Shown: positions 11,996-24,436 of the stretch, piece after piece | How positions within the stretch are numbered: the stretch's first letter is position 1 | Layout: each line of letters opens with the position of its first letter | Assembly: GCF_003073045.1 (NCBI RefSeq) | Contig: NC_037601.1 | Coordinates: 12,139,807-12,203,806 of the forward strand | Direction of reading: 5' to 3' | DNA: 64,000 bases | From: Pomacea canaliculata | Lineage: Eukaryota; Mollusca; Gastropoda; Architaenioglossa; Ampullariidae | Made by a program: the position numbers and the translations under genes | Notes under the pieces: model-generated | Told to the model about the DNA's origin: nothing | What the model saw: the letters and a program-made list of their open reading frames with translations, nothing else | Database searches by the model: none

Positions 11996-13014
11996 AAGGA
12001 AGTAGCTTAGCATCGTGTACCGTACTTATTTTATAGTACTTTCATCTAATATTTACTTCCTCTTATATTGAGATCTGGGAGTCTGTACAAGTTTTCCTTT
12101 TCTTTTTTATTCCTTAAATCGTTTGTTTTCTTTTTTTAACGTACCTGGTAGTACTTTTTCCTTCAGATAGTTGTATTTTTCACCTGAAGGGGGTTTCAAG
12201 ATACCAGTGTGTAATGCATTGCCTTTGTTCAGTTTTATTAACACTTATGATTTCATTGCGACATTCACACAGGAATAAATATATCGATATGTTATATCTG
12301 TGTGTAGAACAAGAGAAATGCAATTTAAAAGTAAATATTTAATGAAATAGTACATATATTCAGAAATATTTCTCACTGTGTATCAGCTGCGTGTAATCTG
12401 ATACTTACTTAGGGTTGGCTTTCTGGTTGTCAAGTATCTTTACTTTTGATGATACGTAGATTAACTGGAACGGACAGACAATAATCAACAGCTCAGGAGC
12501 AGTCCAGAATTCATATACAGTTTGTTTTTTTAGGACATCAATATCATAGCAATAGTGCAGTCTCGTGCTGGTGTAGACTCATAATGTATATGTAGGCACC
12601 TAGTGGCTCAAACAACTGCTTTTTATGTCTCCTCCAGACAACTTCCCTCCGCTAGTTTGCAAACTCGATAATTGGTGAGTTTTTCTTACTAAGAGGCAAA
12701 TTGTCTCTTACCGCGTCTCTGGTCTTCCTTTGATGTTAGACCGATTGAGGGAAGCTAAATATCTTCAAGACAACGAGTTTGTTCAGACAGCGTGTCGCAA
12801 CCACCCACAACAGACTTCGACCTTCTAAAAAAGCAGATTAATTCAAGAAACAACTTCCAAACCACTTCTTGCAGACAGTGGAATTTTGGTCGTCTAAACA
12901 TACACTAAATTGTTGTGTACAGTAGGATTCTGTTTGTTTGTTTTTAAATACAAGCAGTTTGGTTTAGGTAAGTTGAAATCAAAACATTCATAAATTTACA
13001 CATTTCTGTTTCAG
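11996..13014. other. GY4 intron 1 region, enlarged
   Basis: The stretch 12100-12950 has no match that I see elsewhere in the window and no supported gene. It ends with the normal GY acceptor CATTTCTGTTTCAG at 13014. Confidence 0.4.
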
Positions 13015-13015
13015 A

Positions 13016-13386
13016 ATGAAGGTTCCGTTGTTTTGCTGCTGTTCTCCCTGGTGGCTACCAGCCTCGCTAGTTCTACTACACTCCTAAGATGCGCTTAAGG
13101 TCTATCGTCATTCCCAAGTAGGCTTGGTGGATATGGCGGCTATGGAAGGCAACGGTGGTTACGGAGAATCGCGGATTCGCGCGGCGGCTTCGGGGGCATC
13201 GCGGCATTGGAGGCATTGGCGGATTTGGCGGAATCGGCGGAATTGCGGCATCGGCGGTTACGGTGTTACGGTGTTATGGAGGTTACGGAAGGTGGATCAA
13301 TTGGAGTTGGAAGTATTGGCATCCTTGCGGTGTCTAGGTTCTTGAGGAGATTTGTGAACGGTCTGGGAGGAGGCAAATACTATTGA
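13016..13386 (+). pseudogene. GY4: disrupted Gly/Tyr-rich copy
   Basis: The ATG follows the acceptor TTTCTGTTTCAG directly. The nucleotides spell the GY signal peptide and box (CTGGTGGCTACCAGCCTCGC, then a TACTACxxxxCCTAAGAT stretch) and the Gly-rich body, ending GGCAAATACTATTGA. The frame is broken several times, early and late. The splice donor after the coding exon is TCTCACAGTTAAG, without the GT seen in the others. Its start resembles the MKV subfamily while part of the signal region resembles MKAA genes. It is probably a dead gene, although assembly errors could add to the damage. Confidence 0.7.
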
Positions 13387-13577
13387 CATTGCTGATGGAC
13401 AACAGTCATGTCTCACAGTTAAGAAAAATGCTTGATGCTGTTAATGTTTATTTTTATTTTACCGAGTGCATATCAGTATTTTAATAAAAATTTTAGACTA
13501 CAGACCTGAGACAACAAGTATTTACTGAGTTAAGCTGAACCACATTGCTAATATAATTCATCGTTTGTTTATTGCAG

Positions 13578-13672
13578 TCGTGGAACTTGATGTTGATTTA
13601 TCCATGTCAACGTACTTTTATAGCCAAATATGAAATGCAATTATGCCCAAATTAATAAAGTTGAATCTAACT
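13578..13672 (+). other. GY4 noncoding exon 3
   Basis: The acceptor TTTATTGCAG ends at 13577 and is followed by TCGTGGAACTTGATGTTG. AATAAA lies at 13654-13659. Confidence 0.55.
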
Positions 13673-14880
13673 TCTTTTGCCTCTTGTTAAATTGACTGCG
13701 ATATTTATACTTCGTGTGGCTCGTGTCTGAAAATGATGATGATTAAAAACGTAAAAGGAAGTTACATAAAAATTAGCTGAAATAATATTATTAAATTATT
13801 ATCAAATAATTAAAATAAAGCTAACTATTTAGAAAATGACCAGATGTTTTTAATAGCAAACAGTTGTAAAATGAAGTTATTAAATCAAATGCTTTACATA
13901 AGTAATATATAGACTGAATCACCAACAACCATGCATCCATATTCGCATACACAGACAGACCCACTTATACAATATACACTCACTCATACACATAGTAAAT
14001 TACAGACATTATGCACACTCAAGATCAGGACAGGTTATAGTGAAAAAAAAAAGAGTTAAAACACAGTAATGTGTTTAAAAAGGAAAAAAATATGATCACT
14101 GTTACAATGCAATAAACTTTATTCTACTTGGTCGTTTACTCATAAACGTCTTTACAGTTTAAATTATCTATAATGTTTGTAAGCCTATTTGCCTCTGTTT
14201 TATAATAACATGCCCATGGTTCAGGAGAACGTCCCTGATATCTTTTTACAATTAAAGGCAATTCCTTCAGAACCACCATAACACTGTAGTACTTGAGTCA
14301 AATAGACTACCACTGGTTACATCATCAACCAATAACATCAACTCCTTGTAGTCGCAACGACAAGGATGATAACTCTAGTTTACGTAGGCATCCGCTGACT
14401 TCCAGACAGACAACTCTTCTAGTAGTTTTATAGCATTACTGATGCTAATAAACTTATTTATTCATTAACTTACTTATTATTGGTGTTATTACTTTTTTAT
14501 GTGCTTTCTTTTAAGGAGAACTGAAAGTGTCACCACTTTTTGACAGTTTAGAAGTTTCTAGATATTGCAAGTTCTCTGTAATCAAATAATACAGTTTACC
14601 AGTGCTTACTAAGAGTACACATCAGCTGCGGATGCCGGCGCCTGACAGCATCTCTTGTGATGTTTTCCCGGATGCTCTCTTACCAGCTTTGAACCAGTCT
14701 CTGAGGCCGATATACAGGCGATTATTCTGTATGCTGAGAAAAAACAATTGCCAGCAAGACAAGCCTTTTTTGAGTACTTAGATATTTTACAAATGCTATG
14801 AGAAACATTGCAATATCTATATATATACCTGAGAGGAAAATTGCATTAGAAGTTACGAAGAAGAGGAGAAAACAGAAGGA
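13673..14880. other. Spacer downstream of GY4
   Basis: The stretch 13924-14030 matches 1789-1890 downstream of GY1. Otherwise it is AT-rich sequence with no supported gene. Confidence 0.35.
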
Positions 14881-14883
14881 TTT

Positions 14884-15480
14884 AATAAAAGAAATTGCAA
14901 AAAGCTTGAACATATCTCACATAAAAGGAGGAAGTAAAATGCATAATAGAGATAATACAGAAATAGAACAGATAAAAGATGTACAGTTCCCGTACCTTAT
15001 ATATGAGAATTTTTTACCGTTTTCCAAATACTTGGAGGTGAGGGAGGATCCGGTCTAATCGTCTGCTTACACAGTCGCTATTTGTAGCCGTATGAATTAC
15101 ATCGATCAGTTTTGTCACTTTTAGGACACGAAGTGAAGAAACCATGATCTTTATTTTTATGTGCCCGCCCATCAATTAATTTTTGTCAGAAAGAGTGTTG
15201 AAAGGTCTAGTAGTGCACAAACACAAAGAGGAGAAAGATATGTTAATAAATGTATTTTTACGGTAACATCTAGAGCCACGATACATTTGTCACATCATAG
15301 GTTTGATGGAGGTTTTGTAGTTCATCAAGCTGATTGCGCAAGAGTAGAACAGAGTACTGCTTAACGAGAAGATATTAGAGAATCGTCGATTGTGCTCAAT
15401 TCGATCAGCCCTTTCATTTGTAGAAACGATTTTACGAGGACAGTTGTTAAAAAAATATTGTTTGGTTAATAAAAGCCTTG
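14884..15480 (-). pseudogene. GY promoter/exon 1 relic without coding exon
   Basis: The tract 15015-15050 (TTTTCCAAATACTTGGAGG) matches the class I exon 1 region of GY10, and 15080-15190 matches its upstream region (TTTGTCACTTTTA, then GAAGAAACCATGATC). No coding exon follows in the expected direction. A direct copy lies at 22983-23790. Short open frames here reflect noncoding sequence. Confidence 0.5.
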
Positions 15481-17110
15481 TAGCTCTTCTGTAGCTTTTT
15501 GGCTCTAGCACTTGACGGCTCTCACCTGCGGCTTAGTCGACTTGAAACGCTGGGGGTAGGAGAGCAGCAGACACACTATGGCAGGATGACTGCTTTAATC
15601 CTGTCATGTGTAACTTCTCTATTAGTGTCCACTTACTGTTTGTACTGTGAGGGCTCAGTAGACATATTAGTGTGATTTAATTCCAGTAGCAGCAGTAACA
15701 GTGTATTAGCACGTGTTTAATGTTGCATAAAGTTGTGGAGAAGGTCTTAACTGCAGTCGTCGCATAAGCCATCCGATGGACGCACCAGCTTACTAGCTAA
15801 ACTCCCTTTACAAAGTTCATTTGCTCTGCAATGAAGAGTTATTGTTTCGGTGTTACTTGAGCAGTTCGTGGACAAAATACTGCAGTTCGTGTGCCATCTA
15901 TTATTTATGAACAGCCACACACCACCTCCATCATTCTTTCCATAGAGTTTGCGAGAGAGATCAGCACAGAGCAGTTAAAAACCAGGATGTTGAAGAGCCG
16001 AGTCGGGTATGTCGGGGCAAAGCCATGTTTCACTGACAGAACACTGGGCAGTCTCTGAAGTCATGATGAGATTTAGAAGCGGCTCATCTTTTCTTGTTTA
16101 CTAGAAACCGTGAGTTGAAGAAAAATAATGCAGGCAGTGGAGGTTGTGAAAGCGAAGGAGCAAACATTTGCCAGAGTTGCCAATCCCAGCTTACAATGAA
16201 CTACGCTATGCTGATTTTTTTGAATGTCAGAAGAAGAAAAATAGCTCTTAGAGTAAAATTGTATTGATGGATACAGCTGTTAAATACACTTTTTAATTAA
16301 AGCTTAATTTATTTATTGTATGTAAAGAACACTCACCACGTAAAATTACAATAACTATTTCTGCATATTCAGATAAATGCTGTGAACTGCACTATAGACT
16401 AAGCGGTTGACCGAATTGAAAGCAAACGGTTTTGTTGCTGTGGACGGTATCTGTTTGTAGAAATGTTTTAAACACATATGGAATTATGCTGGCTACCTGT
16501 TTGATTCTTTTTCGTAGTAGCGAAAGATGGACGCAAAGGAAATATGGCTTGGGTTTATATGCATTCCATTTTTGTTGGTCAATCAATTAATTTTATTGAT
16601 ACCTTTTCAATGAGTTTTACTTCGTTTTTACTCTGTATTAAAAATTCTAAAACCAATGTATATTTTTAGATTGATACAGTCATCATCACCGTGAAGCAAA
16701 GATTTCACACGAATAAATATAGCCTGTTAGAGAATCTTTATAATGGAAATGAAATCAGTTTTATTTGTATTAAAAATGAAAAGACAACAGCATACTTTGT
16801 GTAAATATTCTTGAACAGTTGTCGTCCTGACTGGTGTTTATCAAAAAATGCCTTGAAATGTTTTAGTCAGTAGAAACAAAATAAATTTGAGTTGAATTAC
16901 ATTATTTTTACAACTTTTACTTTTACTTTTGTAACATTCTAGATGATAATTAAAAGAAGTAACTGCTGATTAAATTATTTGATAATAAATTATGTAATTT
17001 TATTTCAACTCATTTATTAAAGTTGCTTTTCCATTTTAAGGTTACACCATTTTATTTTTATGTGACAGGATCACGAACTACAAATACATTCAACAACAAA
17101 AAAGCAAAGA
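15480..17110. other. GY-locus flank block
   Basis: This is homologous to the 3'-flank blocks at about 30.2-31.3, 38.9-40.1, 52.4-53.5 and 57.0-58.4 kb. Landmarks are GAGGGCTCAGTAGACA, GCAATGAAGAGTTAT and CACACACCACCTC. No gene is supported; the block marks the size of the ancestral duplicated locus. Confidence 0.5.
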
Positions 17111-17117
17111 AAGTTCG

Positions 17118-17210
17118 ATTAAGAAACTTTATTGATGTAGCCAAGAGTGCATTATAGTACGGTGACTATGAATGTTCGCTGATGTCGACATCAACATTAA
17201 GCTCCACGAC
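17118..17210 (-). other. GY5 noncoding exon 3
   Basis: The acceptor GGTTTATTTCAG precedes GTCGTGGAGCTTAATG, and AATAAA lies at 17128-17133. It is of the GY6-GY10 type, not the GY2 type. Confidence 0.65.
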
Positions 17211-17411
17211 CTGAAATAAACCAACAAACATCACATTAAAATAATTACACTACCAGTATGGTGCATGCTTAACACAGGGGAGAAGGCTGATTGTCGTCTC
17301 AAGTCTGTAGTATGAAAGTACTAAGTATGAACTCGGTCAAATGAGTTTAACAGCAGACATGTAGTTTGCTTACCTTTGTGTGAGACACGACTGTGTGGTC
17401 CATCAGTAACA

Positions 17412-17723
17412 TCAATAGTATTTGCCTCCATGACCACCACCGAATCCTCCAAAACCTCCGCCAAGACCTAGACCACCGCCTAGGAGGCCAATGCCGCCGA
17501 TGCCGCCGATGCCGCCGCCGATGCCGCCGCCAAAGCCTCCGATTCCTCCGTAACCACCATAGCCTCCATAGCCGCCATAGCCTCCATAGCCACCATAGCC
17601 TCCATAGTTACCATAGCCGTATTTAGGAATAACGAGGATCTTCGCGATCTTAGGTGGGTAGTAGAAGCTAGCGAGGCTGGTAGCCACCAGGCAGAACAGC
17701 AGCAAAGCGACGGCAGCCTTCAT
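17412..17723 (-). CDS. GY5: secreted Gly/Tyr-rich protein, 103 aa, chimeric
   Basis: The start ATG at 17723 follows TTTTGCTACAG by one base. The signal peptide MKAAVALLLFCLVATSLA is of the GY1/GY2 type. The box SFYYPPKIAKILVIPKY is followed by YGNYGG, GGY units, then GGIGGFGGGIGGGIGGIGG and IGLLGGGLGLGGGFGGFGG, the GY6/GY9 type of body, and the tail GGHGGKYY. The promoter and intron 1 match GY2, while exon 3 and the 3' flank match GY6/GY10. The gene is therefore a recombinant with the switch inside the repeat-coding region. The coding exon starts (3' side) at 17374 with donor CAAAG/GTAAGC. The frame is open. A structural role is inferred. Confidence 0.85.
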   Translation of the reverse strand: MKAAVALLLFCLVATSLASFYYPPKIAKILVIPKYGYGNYGGYGGYGGYGGYGGYGGYGGIGGFGGGIGGGIGGIGGIGLLGGGLGLGGGFGGFGGGHGGKYY

Positions 17724-18014
17724 TCTGTAGCAAAAATATCTCAACTAAACTATAGATGGAACCATCTTAAATTAATCCAAACTGATTCATATTTTTAAAC
17801 TATAGTTCAAAGTCAAAAGCCCAATTCAGTAAAGAGATAAACGATAGAAGGAGAACGCATTATTATTTAGGTAAAAGGGTAGAAATCAAAAGATAGAGAG
17901 AATAAAAGAAAGAGGAAGAAAACTAAAACCTAATGAGCAGGAACAGAAGAACTGAATCTATGATAAAACCACATATTTAAATAGCAAACAGTGAAAAGAT
18001 GTTTAGTTACCTAC

Positions 18015-18120
18015 CTTGAATGTCGGATGTGTTTGATATTCAAACGCTTAGAGGTCAGGTACAGAAGGCGGCCCGCTTTTCGTCTTATATACTCGTGCTT
18101 TGTAGCCGTAGGAATCATCT
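18015..18120 (-). promoter_or_regulatory. GY5 promoter and exon 1, class II
   Basis: TATATAAG lies at 18084-18091 in GAGTATATAAGACGAAAAGC. Exon 1 ends GACATTCAAG at 18015, followed by the donor GTAGGTAAC. Exon 1 is about 45 bases, roughly 25 longer than in GY2. Confidence 0.65.
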
Positions 18121-19689
<1,569 letters not shown>

Positions 19690-19690
<1 letters not shown>

Positions 19691-20220
19691 TGAGCCAGTA
19701 TACACTTGTACATTTACTAACAGGTTCTCTAAAATTATTTATTACACATTGATCGACAAGTAGAATGTTATTGTAATTTATCACACCCCTTTTGTTACTG
19801 ATTTCTTCAACTGATGTATTATTATTAAGACTGTAACTCTAAACTTTTTGACAGAGTGAAATGGGTAAACTATGTTATTGTTTAATATTTACTTAAGTAG
19901 CAGGTATTTGTTCTCGAAACAAAGGTACACCATCATCATCGGGCACAAAACAACATCTATGACTTCACAAATGTTAACGGATGCGCCAAAGGAACAAGGT
20001 CCTAGATGTTCACATAGACGTTCACTGTACAACGTACACTGGACAACGTGTCTTTAACGTCTTCCTGTTCGTGTAAAAAAAAATAGATCGCAACCCCGTG
20101 CCATAAAAGTGACAGAAAGTGATTGAGATAACCCCTGCGGCTACAAAACACAATAATATAAATTAAATAGCAGACGGCCTCCTGCACTTGACCTCTAAGA
20201 CATTAAAAAATATTAAACAA
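19690..20220 (+). pseudogene. GY class I promoter relic, no coding exon
   Basis: This is collinear with the GY6 upstream region: ACACTTGTACATTTA near 19703, GATGCGCC near 19980, CAACGTGTCTTT near 20044, GATAACCCCTGCGGCTAC near 20125, and an altered TATA (AATATAAATTAAATAGCAGAC). No coding exon follows before the next upstream block at about 20.4 kb. Confidence 0.5.
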
Positions 20221-21072
20221 GAGGAATTTGTAATTAAATTCACGTGTCACATCAAGTTCAGTATTAATATAATTTTATATGATAAAATTATTATCGTTGT
20301 TACAATGCTAACAGTTTGTTCTTATTTGAGTTATTTACTTATTAATTTTTTTTCATGTCTTATATGATTGCAAGGGTTTAAGACACTTTGGATCAGTGTT
20401 TTGATAATTGCCTTCGATACTTTCATGACCAACACTGTTAAGGCCACTGGTCTAAAGTCATTGAGATACTGTTTCTACCTTCAGGCTGCTAATTGACTTC
20501 TCCATTCACCACTTAAAGTGAAATCGACTATGCCACTTCCCATAGTAAATGTCGTAACCAAACAAAGTGTACTCATACCTCTTAAGCAACAAAAAATTCG
20601 AAAAATTATAAACACTGATATTTCTTTGAAAAATCAGTTAAAGAAGAAGTTTTTTTTAAAGAAGACATATGAAACTATTTACAAAATTTACCTTCATTTT
20701 AAATAGAGCGTCATTGTTACTGATATAAGAAAACATAGACTAATCTTAAAAGTTTTTTCTTTTACATTTGTCAGTAAGGACTTGTATATATATATACAAT
20801 TGATTCTTATCTTTGACTAACAGGCTATTTAAAAGGTAAAATTTACACATTTATCGAAAATAACTAGTTAGTGTTGCAATTCAAATTCCTGTTGATTACT
20901 GATCTCATCCACTGTTGTGTTCTTATTACGACTGCAATTGTAAAATTGTCTTTTAAAATGGGTTAAATTGGGTAAAATATACTATGGTTAGTATTTACTT
21001 CAGAAGCATCTGTCTGCATTTGAGACAAACGTGCAATATTATCATCGGCGAGGTAAGACCACAGAAAACTTA

Positions 21073-21140
21073 TGACGCATGCGCCTATGTCACGTGGTCC
21101 TACCTGTCCCCGTCAGCGTACATTTGCCAACGTGTCATTC
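21073..21140 (+). promoter_or_regulatory. Distal conserved block of class I GY promoters
   Basis: It contains GCATGCGCC, the palindrome CACGTG at 21091-21096, CCTACCTGTCCCCGT and CCAACGTGTC. The same block lies at about 11730-11792 (GY4), 32526-32590 (GY7), 41228-41292 (GY8) and 49471-49534 (GY9), about 210 bases upstream of TATA. It is decayed at 19.98-20.05 kb and not found at GY10, GY2 or GY5. CACGTG is an E-box for bHLH-ZIP factors; use here is inferred. Confidence 0.5.
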
Positions 21141-21274
21141 ACCTCTTTCTGTCTTTGCATATACATACCATGACACCTTTCAGCAGTAAGACTTAAAAAT
21201 TGATTAATTGGTCTGACCTCAGTTTAAAAGTCTTGGTTTCTCAACACCGCGTCATTAAAGTCACAACATCTGAC

Positions 21275-21385
21275 AAAGATAACCCCTAGGGCTACTCGAC
21301 GCAACTATATAAGTAGAGGAGCAGACAGAATCCTTTACCAGACCTCCAAGCATTTGGAAAACATCATACAAGATCGACCTGAAAG
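21275..21385 (+). promoter_or_regulatory. GY6 core promoter and exon 1, class I
   Basis: GATAACCCCTAGGGCTACTC is followed by ACTATATAAGTAGAGGAGCA, with TATATAAG at 21306-21313. The noncoding exon 1 ends CGACCTGAAAG at 21385 before the donor GTATGATAAC. The transcription start is expected near 21335-21340. Confidence 0.7.
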
Positions 21386-21637
21386 GTATGATAACTATAT
21401 GTACTTCTATCATATTTTACTGTTATTATTGCAAAATATTTCGATGTTGTTTTACTCTTTAATTGTTTAGTCGTCTTTTGTTTTCTTCCCTTTGACCTAC
21501 CCCACAATGCATTGTACTTCGATCGTTTCTGTCTTCATGGAAGTAGGCTTATGACGTCTAACGTTTGAAAACAAAGTTAATTTGTCTTAACATAAGCTAC
21601 AATTACCTTTTATAATTTAAGACATTTCTGCTTCAGA

Positions 21638-21961
21638 ATGAAGGTTTCCGCTGTCATTGTGCTGTTCTGCTTGGTGGCTACCAGCCTCGCTAGCTTCTAC
21701 TACCCACCTAAGATCGCTAAGGTCATCGTCATTCCTAAATACGGCTATGGAAACTATGGTGGCTATGGAGGCTACGGAGGCTACGGAGGCTATGGAGGCT
21801 ATGGTGGTTACGGAGGAATCGGCGGCTTTGGCGGCGGCTTCGGCGGCGGCATCGGCGGCGGCATCGGCGGCATCGGCGGTATTGGCCTCCTAGGCGGTGG
21901 TCTAGGTCTTGGAGGAGGTTTTGGAGGATTCGGTGGTGGTCATGGAGGCAAATACTATTGA
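21638..21961 (+). CDS. GY6: secreted Gly/Tyr-rich structural protein, 107 aa
   Basis: The ATG lies one base after the acceptor CATTTCTGCTTCAG (ends 21636). The signal peptide is MKVSAVIVLFCLVATSLA. The box SFYYPPKIAKVIVIPKY is followed by YGNYGG, about six GGY units, GGI/GGF/GGG units, IGLLGGGLGLGGG and the tail GGFGGGHGGKYY. There are no acidic residues, and Cys occurs only in the signal peptide. The coding exon spans 21637-22000 with donor CACACAAG/GTAAGC. This is the cleanest complete locus: promoter, three exons, two introns and a polyadenylation signal in one orientation. Export is well supported; use in a Tyr-crosslinked matrix or mucus is inferred. Confidence 0.88.
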   Translation: MKVSAVIVLFCLVATSLASFYYPPKIAKVIVIPKYGYGNYGGYGGYGGYGGYGGYGGYGGIGGFGGGFGGGIGGGIGGIGGIGLLGGGLGLGGGFGGFGGGHGGKYY

Positions 21962-22165
21962 TATTACTGATGGATCACACAGTCGTGTCTCACACACAAG
22001 GTAAGCAAACTACGTGTCTGCTGTAAGTTTTTTTTGACCGTGTGCATACTTAGTACTTTCAGACTACAGACTTGAGACGGCAATCAGCCTCTTCTCCCCT
22101 AGGTTAAGCGTGAACGATGCTGCTAATGTAATTATTTTAATGTAAAGTTTGTTGGTTTATTTCAG

Positions 22166-22268
22166 GTCTTGGAGCTTAATGTTGATGTCGACATCAGCGA
22201 ACATTCATAGTTACCGTACTATAATGCACTCTTGGCTACATCAATAAAGTTTCTTGAACGCATTTTCT
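22166..22268 (+). other. GY6 noncoding exon 3
   Basis: The acceptor TTTATTTCAG ends at 22165 and is followed by GTCTTGGAGCTTAATG. AATAAA lies at 22243-22248. Confidence 0.7.
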
Positions 22269-22982
22269 TTGCTTTCTTGTTATTGACTGTATTTGTAGTT
22301 TGTGAGCCTTTCACAGGAAAATAAAATAGTGTAACATTAAAATGGAAGACTAACTTTAATAAATGAATTGAAATAAAATTACATCATTTATTAACAAACA
22401 ATTTAATCTGCAGTTACTTCTTGTAATTAATCACGTAGAATGTTACAGTAAAAGTTGTAAAAATAATGTAATTTAAGTCAAATTTATTTGATTTCTACTG
22501 ACTAGAATTTTTTTAGGCATTGTTTGATAAACAGCAGTCAGGACTAACCCTGTTCAAGAATCTTTACACAACGTATGTTGTTCTCTTTTCTTTTTTAATA
22601 CAAATAAAACTGATTTCTATTATCAAGATTCTCTAACAGGCTATATTTACTCGTGTGAAATCTTTGCTTTACGGTGATGATGACTGTATCAATCTAGAAA
22701 TATATGCTGGTTTTAGAATTTTTAATATAGAGTAAAAACGAAGTAAAATCCATTTAAAAGGTATCAATAAAATTGATTGATTGACTAACTAAAAAGTAAT
22801 GTCTATAAACCTAAGCCATATTTCCTTTGTTTTCATCTTTCGCTACTACGATAAAGAATCAAACAGGTAGCCAGCCTTATTCTATATGTGTTCAAAACAT
22901 TCCTATGAACAGATCCTGTCCACAAGAACTAAACCGTTTAATAACAATTCGGTCAACGCTTATAGTTTTTATTACTTAATAG
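22269..22982. other. GY6 3' flank, inverted relative to other GY flanks
   Basis: This is the reverse complement of the 3' flank shared by GY5, GY7-GY9 and GY10 (for example TTCACACG...AATCTTTATAATGG). No gene is supported. Confidence 0.45.
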
Positions 22983-23790
22983 AAGAAATTGCAAAAAGCT
23001 TGAACATATATCTCACCTAAAAGCAGGAAGTCAAATGCATAATAGAGATAATACAGAAATAGAACAGTTAAATGATGTACAGTTGCCGCACCTTGTATAT
23101 CGGACATTTTTGCTGTTTTCCAAATACTTGGAGGGGAGGTTCAGGATCTGGTCTAATCATGGACGTATAGATAAGTGGACTGCTGTCTGTCTGCCAAGAC
23201 CAACGTTTAGCCTCTAGCGAAGTGATCTGCTGTTAGTCTCAGCGAGCCTAAACAAAGAATGTGAATAAACCGGAAACTTTGTCGTCTAATGCCTCGTTTT
23301 AGCAGTTAACTGGAAAAAAATCGTCTGTCAGCAGTCCAGTAATACAAGTTAATGTTTTATTCGTCTTCTCATACAGTCGCTATTCGTAGCCGTATGGGTT
23401 ACATCAATCAGTTTTGTCACTTTAATGACACGAAGTGAAGAAACCACGATCTTTATTTTTATGTGCCTGCCCATCAATTAATTTTTGTCAGCAAGAGTGT
23501 TGAAAGGTCTAGTATTGCACAAACAGAAAGAGGAGAAAGATACGTTAATCAATGTATTTTTACGGTGATATCTAGAGCCACGATACATTTGTCACTTAAT
23601 AGGTTTGATGGAGGTTTTCTAGTACATCAAGCTGAACGCACAAGAATACAACAGAGTAATGGTTAACGAGAAGATATTAGAAAATTGTTTATTGTGCTCA
23701 ACTCAGCCCGGTGAGAAAAACGATTTGAGAAACGATTTTACAAGTACGGTTCTCATAAAATAGTTTGGTTGATAAACTATTTTAAACAGT
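22983..23790 (-). pseudogene. GY promoter/exon 1 relic, second copy
   Basis: This is a direct repeat of 14884-15480, including an exon 1-like TTTTCCAAATACTTGGAGG near 23115 and the upstream region at 23375-23480. About 200 bases at 23165-23365 separate the two parts. No coding exon is attached. Confidence 0.5.
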
Positions 23791-24436
23791 ACCGAACAGC
23801 AGAAAAAATAGTTTTAGTATTCAGAGTTATCATAAGAGATGTTAACCCTCACAATCACCCACATTGCTGATAAATTGGAAATATTTTTTAATAACCTGTT
23901 AGTCACAAATACGAAGTTAAACATTTAAAATAGAAAAGCGTTTGATTATAAATCTTTTAGAAATAAAGTGCTTTTTTTCCCTCTAATATAACTCAATTAT
24001 GCTCCTAAGCGACTCCTTCGCGCTACCCACCCCTCATCCACATCGTGTTTCTTTTCTTCTCTCTCTCCGCTTCATCAAGCAATATGACTAACGTAGCCGC
24101 AGTTGCTTCCGAAAGTATCTGGTCGTCGATGTCGCCTGCTACATTGTTGACTACCCATAATGCACTGTGCGGGTGACGTCACCTCTCAAGACACTTGTCT
24201 CCGCAGATGACAATGAAGTGATTTGTAGGTGAATCGACTTGAAGAGGCACAAGTGCAGAGTAAAGTCACTGTGAGAGTTATAAAGATGGCGGAGAAGACC
24301 GTTGTTTATTCCCGATCACTCGACCTTTAGAGAAACTGCTTTTACTCTTATATGTGACGTCTTTCTTTGCTTCAAGTGACGTGGAACAAATGACGCACAC
24401 AATACGTCAGACACAGGACACCAATCGTTCAAACTG
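23791..24436. other. Spacer before the hAT element
   Basis: I see no gene or assignable repeat. The part 24000-24300 is somewhat GC-richer than its surroundings. Confidence 0.3.

Noticed and set aside
15161-15511. Small open frames with a partial counterpart at 23463-23666
   Set aside because: They overlap a GY promoter relic, and the two copies do not keep a common frame end.
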